This document shows positions 60,293 to 64,000 of a DNA stretch of 64,000 bases, in pieces. The stretch lies in contig JAJEBE010000006.1 in the NCBI GenBank assembly GCA_022822545.1, positions 1-64,000 of the forward strand, written 5' to 3'. How positions within the stretch are numbered: the stretch's first letter is position 1; the number at the start of each line of letters is the position of its first letter. Origin of the DNA: Anaerolineae bacterium (GTDB lineage: Bacteria; Chloroflexota; Anaerolineae; Aggregatilineales; Phototrophicaceae). The translations under genes and the position numbers were made by a program. A model generated the notes under the pieces. It was not told where the DNA came from. It saw only the letters and a program-made list of their open reading frames with translations, and made no database searches.

Positions 60293-62191
60293 GTGAAGAG
60301 ATTACTGATATTGACGACAGTACTGTTGATCGCGCTTAGCCTCGTCCCCGGGGCGATCGCGCAAGACGATGGCTATACCATCGCGTTTGTGCCGGGCGTC
60401 AACCCGGATCCATTTTACATCACGATGAGCACCGGCGTCTATCAGGCGGCTACAGACCTCGGTATGAATATCATCCAGCAAGATCCGGAGCGCTTTGACG
60501 TCACGGTCTCGGAACCGATCCTGCGCGCTTTGATCGCCCGCGGCGATATTGATGCAATCGTCACCGCGCCCAACGACAAAGAGCAGTCGATACCCGTGCT
60601 GCAAGACGCCCACGACGCCGGCATTGTCGTCCTCACGGTCGATACTTTCATCGGCGATGGCAACTATGCGGATGGCGAGGTCACCTTCCCCATCTCATAC
60701 ATCGGCTCCGACAATACGCAGGGCGGTCATATCGCTTGCTCCGCCTTGGCCGACAAATTGGGCGAGGGCGCGAAGATTTACGTCTCGAACACGCGTCCGG
60801 GCATCAGCACCACCGATCAACGCGAGCAGGGCTGCCTGCAGGCGGCTGAAGAACGTGGTTTGGTCGTCGCCCGCGTCGATTACAACGAGAACAGCGCCGA
60901 TACCGCGCAGGCGCAGACCGCCGCCGTTCTGCAAGCCAATCCTGATATCGTCGGTATGTTCGCCACCAATACCTTCGGCGCATTGGGCGCCGGCACGGCG
61001 ATCCAGAACGCCGGCCTGCAAGGCGCAGTTGAAGTTGCGCTCTTTGACGCCAGCGAAGAAAACATCGGCTTCCTGAATGATGGCATCGTTTCACTGGTTA
61101 TCGCCCAGAAACCGGCTGACATGGGTTATTTGGGTGTGGCCATGGTTGTCGCGCAGCTTGATGGCGTGGCCAGCGTTCCAGCACGGATTGGAACCGGTTA
61201 TGCCGTCATCACCGCCGACAACGTGGACGACCCGGATGTGGCGCGCTTCATCTACACCAGCAATACCAGCGATCCGGCGCCCGCCCTTGATGACAGCTAC
61301 AACCTGGCTTTCGTGCCCGGCGTCAATCCCGATCCCTTCTACATCACCATGTCGCGCGGCGTGAACGCGGCGGCCGGCCGTTTGGGCCTTAACGTCATCC
61401 AACAGGATCCGGAACGATTCGATGTGGCCGTCTCCGAACCGATCATCCGCGCGTTGATCGCCCGCGGCGACATTCATTCACTGGTAACGGCGCCCAACGA
61501 CAAAGAACAGTCGATACCGGTGCTGCAAGACGCTCATGATTCCGGCATTCCGGTTCTGACGGTGGACACCTTCATCGGCGATGGCGATTACGCCAATGGC
61601 GAAGTCACCTTCCCGCTGAGCTACATCGGCTCGGACAACGTCCAGGGCGGTTACATCGCCTGTTCGTCGCTGGCTGACAAGCTGGGCGAAGGCGCCAAGA
61701 TTTACGTCACCAATACGCGCCCGGGCATCAGCACCACCGACCAGCGCGAAGAAGGCTGTCTGGCGGCGGCTGAGGCCGGCGGGCTGGTCGTGGCGCGCGT
61801 GGATTACAACGAGAACAGCGCGGATATGGCGCAGCAGCAGACGGCTGCCGTACTGCAAGCCAACCCGGATATCGTTGGCATGTTCGCCACCAATACCTTC
61901 GGCGCGCTGGGCGCTGGCGCGGCCATCCAGAACGCCGGTTTGCAAGGGGCGGTGGAAGTCGCGCTCTTTGACGCCAGCGAAGAGAATATCGGTTACCTGC
62001 GAGATGGCATCGTCTCACTCGTCATCGCGCAGAAGCCGGCCGACATGGGTTACCTCGGCGTTGTCGCGCAGGTCGCCAACCATCGCGGCGTCACGTCCAT
62101 GCCGGCGCGCGTCGGCACTGGGTACGCCGTGATCACCATCGACAACGTCGATGATCCGGATGTCGCGCGCTTCATCTATACGGCGGGTTAG
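60293..62191 (+). CDS. Tandemly duplicated periplasmic-type sugar-binding protein (RbsB/XylF fold)
   Basis: A 632-residue exported protein made of two near-identical sugar-binding domains. A signal peptide (RLLILTTVLLIALSLVPGAIA) is followed by unit 1 (about 25-323, starting DDGYTIAFVPGVNPDPFYIT), a short SNTSDPAPAL linker, and unit 2 (about 333-632, starting DDSYNLAFVPGVNPDPFYIT). Each unit has the two-lobe type 1 binding fold (NDKEQSIPVLQDAH, SYIGSDN.QGG, YDEN-like YNENSAD). A normal RbsB is about 300 residues, so this is a fusion of two copies. The GTG at 60293 has AAGGAG 7 bases upstream. The permease and ATPase follow. Binding two ligands per chain, or a pseudo-dimer, is likely. Confidence 0.9.
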   Translation: MKRLLILTTVLLIALSLVPGAIAQDDGYTIAFVPGVNPDPFYITMSTGVYQAATDLGMNIIQQDPERFDVTVSEPILRALIARGDIDAIVTAPNDKEQSIPVLQDAHDAGIVVLTVDTFIGDGNYADGEVTFPISYIGSDNTQGGHIACSALADKLGEGAKIYVSNTRPGISTTDQREQGCLQAAEERGLVVARVDYNENSADTAQAQTAAVLQANPDIVGMFATNTFGALGAGTAIQNAGLQGAVEVALFDASEENIGFLNDGIVSLVIAQKPADMGYLGVAMVVAQLDGVASVPARIGTGYAVITADNVDDPDVARFIYTSNTSDPAPALDDSYNLAFVPGVNPDPFYITMSRGVNAAAGRLGLNVIQQDPERFDVAVSEPIIRALIARGDIHSLVTAPNDKEQSIPVLQDAHDSGIPVLTVDTFIGDGDYANGEVTFPLSYIGSDNVQGGYIACSSLADKLGEGAKIYVTNTRPGISTTDQREEGCLAAAEAGGLVVARVDYNENSADMAQQQTAAVLQANPDIVGMFATNTFGALGAGAAIQNAGLQGAVEVALFDASEENIGYLRDGIVSLVIAQKPADMGYLGVVAQVANHRGVTSMPARVGTGYAVITIDNVDDPDVARFIYTAG

Positions 62192-62230
62192 TTAGTCCCC
62201 GCTGATCGAATGCCAAGTAAGATCGTATAC

Positions 62231-62257
62231 GGGCGGCCCACCGGGTCGCCCCTACAA
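62231..62257 (-). repeat. REP-like palindrome, copy F
   Basis: GGGCGGCCC (62231-62239), ACC, GGGTCGCCC (62243-62251), CTACAA. The stem pairs fully if one G-U pair is allowed. It sits in the gap between the binding protein and the permease. Confidence 0.75.
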
Positions 62258-62286
62258 CCTTTGCAGCAGTTGGCTGGGGATTCGTA

Positions 62287-63408
62287 ATGGCAGCAAATAA
62301 TCCGCTGGTGAGGGCGCAGCGTCTTCCCTTTATCAGTCCGCGTTCCATAGAGATCCTGACCAAGAGCTGGTCTTATCTGTTTTTGCTGGGTTTGGTGGTC
62401 TATTTCTCGCTGGTGGGGACGGGGTTTTTCTCGGTCCGCAATTTCTCATCGATCCTCACCACCAGCACCTTGATCATGCTGATGTCCATCGGGCAGACCT
62501 ATGTGGTCATCACCGCTGGCATCGACTTGTCCATCGGCTGGACGGTGGGCTTGTCGTCCGTCACCACCGCGCGCGTCATGCGCGATCTGGCTGCAAGCGG
62601 CAATGACATCGCCTTCGCCATGCTAGCGGGCATGTTCGCCGGATTGTTCGTGGCGCTGATACCGGGATTGGTCAACGGCGTGCTGGTGGCCCGTATCAAA
62701 GTTCCGCCTTTTATCGCGACGCTGGGTATGTTCGGCATTGTGCGCGGCGCCGCTTTCCTGCTCACCGACGGGCAGCAAGTGGTGCGCGGCTTATCGGCGG
62801 AATTGCGCGAGGCGCTGCGCGGCATCGGCAACGGCAGTTTGCTCTATTACATCCCCGATGATGGCTTTCACTGGTTCTCGCTGCCGCCGGATTTGGCGCC
62901 GCAGCAGTTGCGCGTCGTGTCGCAGTTGATGCCGTATCCCGTCATCATTACGGCGCTGGTCGTCATCATCTTCGCCTTCATTTTGGCGCGCACCAAATTC
63001 GGCCGCCACACCTACGTCATCGGCGGCAGTGAAGAAGCGGCGCGGCGTTCCGGCATTAATGTCGACCGCCACTTACTCATCATCTATATCATCTGCGGCT
63101 TCACCGCTGGCATCGCCGGCGTGCTGCATCTCTTCCGCTTCACGGCGGGCGCGCCCCAGGCGGGCGAGGCGGCGCTGCTCTCGTCGGTGGCGGCGGTGGT
63201 CATCGGCGGGACGAACCTCTTCGGCGGCGAAGGCGATATCATGGGCGCGGTTGTGGGCTCGCTGATTATCGCTGTCTTGCAGACCGGTCTCGTGATTTTG
63301 AATATCGATTCTATCTGGCAATTCATCGTGGTCGGCGTGGTCATCATAATCGCCGTGCTGGTCAATCAGCTCCAGGCGGCGCTGGAGAGTTTGCAAAGTC
63401 ATGACTAG
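62287..63408 (+). CDS. RbsC/XylH-type sugar ABC permease
   Basis: A 373-residue permease of the ribose/xylose class. The N-terminal segment SYLFLLGLVVYFSLVGTGFFSVRNFSSIL leads into about nine or ten hydrophobic segments. The cytoplasmic loop for the ATPase, TKFGRHTYVIGGSEEAARRSGINVDR, is the family hallmark, followed by LSSVAAVVIGGTNLFGGEGDIMGAVVG. Between the fourth and fifth segments is an extra hydrophilic stretch (about 165-215). It lies between the double binding protein and the ATPase gene and is part of a complete three-gene importer. Confidence 0.9.
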   Translation: MAANNPLVRAQRLPFISPRSIEILTKSWSYLFLLGLVVYFSLVGTGFFSVRNFSSILTTSTLIMLMSIGQTYVVITAGIDLSIGWTVGLSSVTTARVMRDLAASGNDIAFAMLAGMFAGLFVALIPGLVNGVLVARIKVPPFIATLGMFGIVRGAAFLLTDGQQVVRGLSAELREALRGIGNGSLLYYIPDDGFHWFSLPPDLAPQQLRVVSQLMPYPVIITALVVIIFAFILARTKFGRHTYVIGGSEEAARRSGINVDRHLLIIYIICGFTAGIAGVLHLFRFTAGAPQAGEAALLSSVAAVVIGGTNLFGGEGDIMGAVVGSLIIAVLQTGLVILNIDSIWQFIVVGVVIIIAVLVNQLQAALESLQSHD

Positions 63409-63429
63409 GCCTACCCCTCCTCCCAGCCC

Positions 63430-63451
63430 CCTCCCCGATGCATCAGGGAGG
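63430..63451. repeat. Palindromic CCTCCCCGATG repeat
   Basis: Arms 63430-63440 and 63441-63451 pair with one mismatch and no loop. Same style as 22426 and 58743. Confidence 0.6.
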
Positions 63452-63631
63452 GAGAGCGCGCCTTCAGCGCCCTTCGCTTCAATGGCGCATCACAGTTTTG
63501 ATAGCGCTCAGCCATTCTCGCCGGCGCAGCATCATGTCGATGAAGTCTCCCTCCATTGATATGGCTGGGGGCAGGATAAGTATTCAGCGAGTGTAATATT
63601 GTTGTGTAGCTTGTACTTTCTTGGGCTTTTT

Positions 63632-63657
63632 CGGGCGACCTGATAGGTCGCCCCTAC
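63632..63657 (-). repeat. REP-like palindrome, copy G
   Basis: Perfect 9-bp stem GGGCGACCT (63632-63640) and AGGTCGCCC (63644-63652), loop GAT, then CTACAA. Confidence 0.8.
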
Positions 63658-63739
63658 AAGGCTCGTTCGGTAGTGTGGCGCAGCGCCGAGCAAGTCTTCC
63701 TCCATTCCGATTGGGAGATATAGAAAAGGTTAGCAGCCA

Positions 63740-64000
63740 ATGTCAAAAGAGATGAAGCCGATTCTGACAGCGAGAGGCGTCAGCAAGCACTTCGGCGGTT
63801 TGACGGCGGTGGATGAGGTCGATTTCGAGATATATCCGGGCGAAGTGGTAGCCTTGTTAGGCGATAACGGCGCCGGCAAGTCGACGCTGATCAAGTGCAT
63901 CTCCGGCGTTTACCGTCCGGAGCAGGGCCGCGTCGTCTTTAACGATGTCGATATCACGCACCAGCCGCCGGCCGATGTGCGCAGCCGCGGCATCGAGACG
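63740..64000 (+). CDS. RbsA/XylG-type sugar ABC ATPase (5' part only)
   Basis: The first 87 residues of a sugar-importer ATPase, cut by the window end. It reads SKEMKPILTARGVSKHFGGLTAVDEVDFEIYPGEVVALLGDNGAGKSTLIKCISGVYRPEQG. The Walker A motif GDNGAGKST is complete. The full gene may be a double-length RbsA/XylG (about 500 residues) or a single-domain form; the window does not tell. It completes the importer with 60293-62191 and 62287-63408. Only a weak AAGG is visible upstream of the ATG at 63740. Confidence 0.88.
   Translation, partial: MSKEMKPILTARGVSKHFGGLTAVDEVDFEIYPGEVVALLGDNGAGKSTLIKCISGVYRPEQGRVVFNDVDITHQPPADVRSRGIET

Larger units (their letters stand above)
63409..63739. other. 331-bp gap packed with dispersed repeats
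   Basis: Lies inside an importer operon, between permease and ATPase. It contains a CCTCCC[C]GATG/CATC[A]GGGAGG palindrome (63430-63451), two inverted copies of the ATGGAGGGAGACTTC-type repeat (about 63540-63575 and 63690-63720) and REP copy G (63632-63657). No coding frame is seen. Confidence 0.65.

Noticed and set aside
1-64000. tRNA, rRNA and riboswitch genes
   Set aside because: I looked for T-loop (GTTCGAATCC-like) sequences, rRNA core stretches and the common cobalamin-box pattern near the mutase genes, and saw none convincing by eye.

Overview
The window is about 60% GC, densely coded and bacterial, with no rRNA, tRNA or CRISPR array that I could find. Its make-up is mostly catabolic. 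It holds five ABC carbohydrate import systems, two beta-galactosidase-type glycosidases, two enolase-superfamily enzymes, an amidohydrolase with a Rieske protein, a sulfatase, a flavin monooxygenase and a methylmalonyl-CoA mutase module. This content, together with families of short GC-rich palindromic repeats, suggests an uncultured Chloroflexota (Anaerolineae-like) genome. That placement is an inference from content only.

Layout: 1-2277 (minus) is a sugar ABC permease, cut by the window edge, and its binding protein. 2405-5347 carries an amidohydrolase, a Rieske protein, a VOC protein and a family 3 binding protein. 5692-11220 is a second sugar ABC operon whose binding-protein gene has an in-frame stop, followed by an MDR dehydrogenase and an alpha/beta hydrolase. 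11221-12045 is a long regulatory gap. 12046-19875 holds a third sugar ABC operon, a GntR/FCD regulator and an LplABC-like oligosaccharide system with a Tat-exported binding protein. 20137-24604 has a GH42 glycosidase, an enolase-superfamily dehydratase and a DapA-family aldolase. 23714-29815 (minus) includes a tightly coupled glycan gene set. 30155-33434 has a UDP-sulfoquinovose synthase and a large membrane protein. 33517-39192 has gpmI, two paralogous secreted proteins and glpD. 39202-44660 has a YbjQ protein, meaB, a GYD protein and both mutase subunits. 44921-49262 has a GH2 enzyme, an epimerase and a second enolase-superfamily enzyme. 49427-52246 is an AT-richer reverse transcriptase with an N-terminal methyltransferase-like domain. 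52262-59809 has a flavin monooxygenase, a sulfatase and a two-gene ABC exporter split by a 531-bp inverted-repeat cassette. 60293-64000 is a ribose/xylose-type ABC system whose binding protein is an internal tandem duplication.

How it fits together: the importers and glycosidases bring in and cut oligosaccharides. The dehydratases, aldolase, dehydrogenases and glpD/gpmI feed central carbon metabolism, and the mutase module handles propionyl/methylmalonyl-CoA. All five importers carry a stem-loop between the binding-protein and permease genes, three of them made of the same REP-like element. That suggests a shared way of keeping binding protein in excess over permease.

Most unusual items: (1) the methyltransferase-reverse transcriptase fusion, a candidate defence gene; (2) the GxxExxY gene inside 33-bp inverted repeats that also supply its ribosome binding site; (3) the REP family with an outward GTAG foot; (4) the relic of the gpmI 3' end that dates a duplication of the secreted-protein gene; (5) the fused double sugar-binding protein; (6) a palindromic insertion read in frame inside an ABC exporter.
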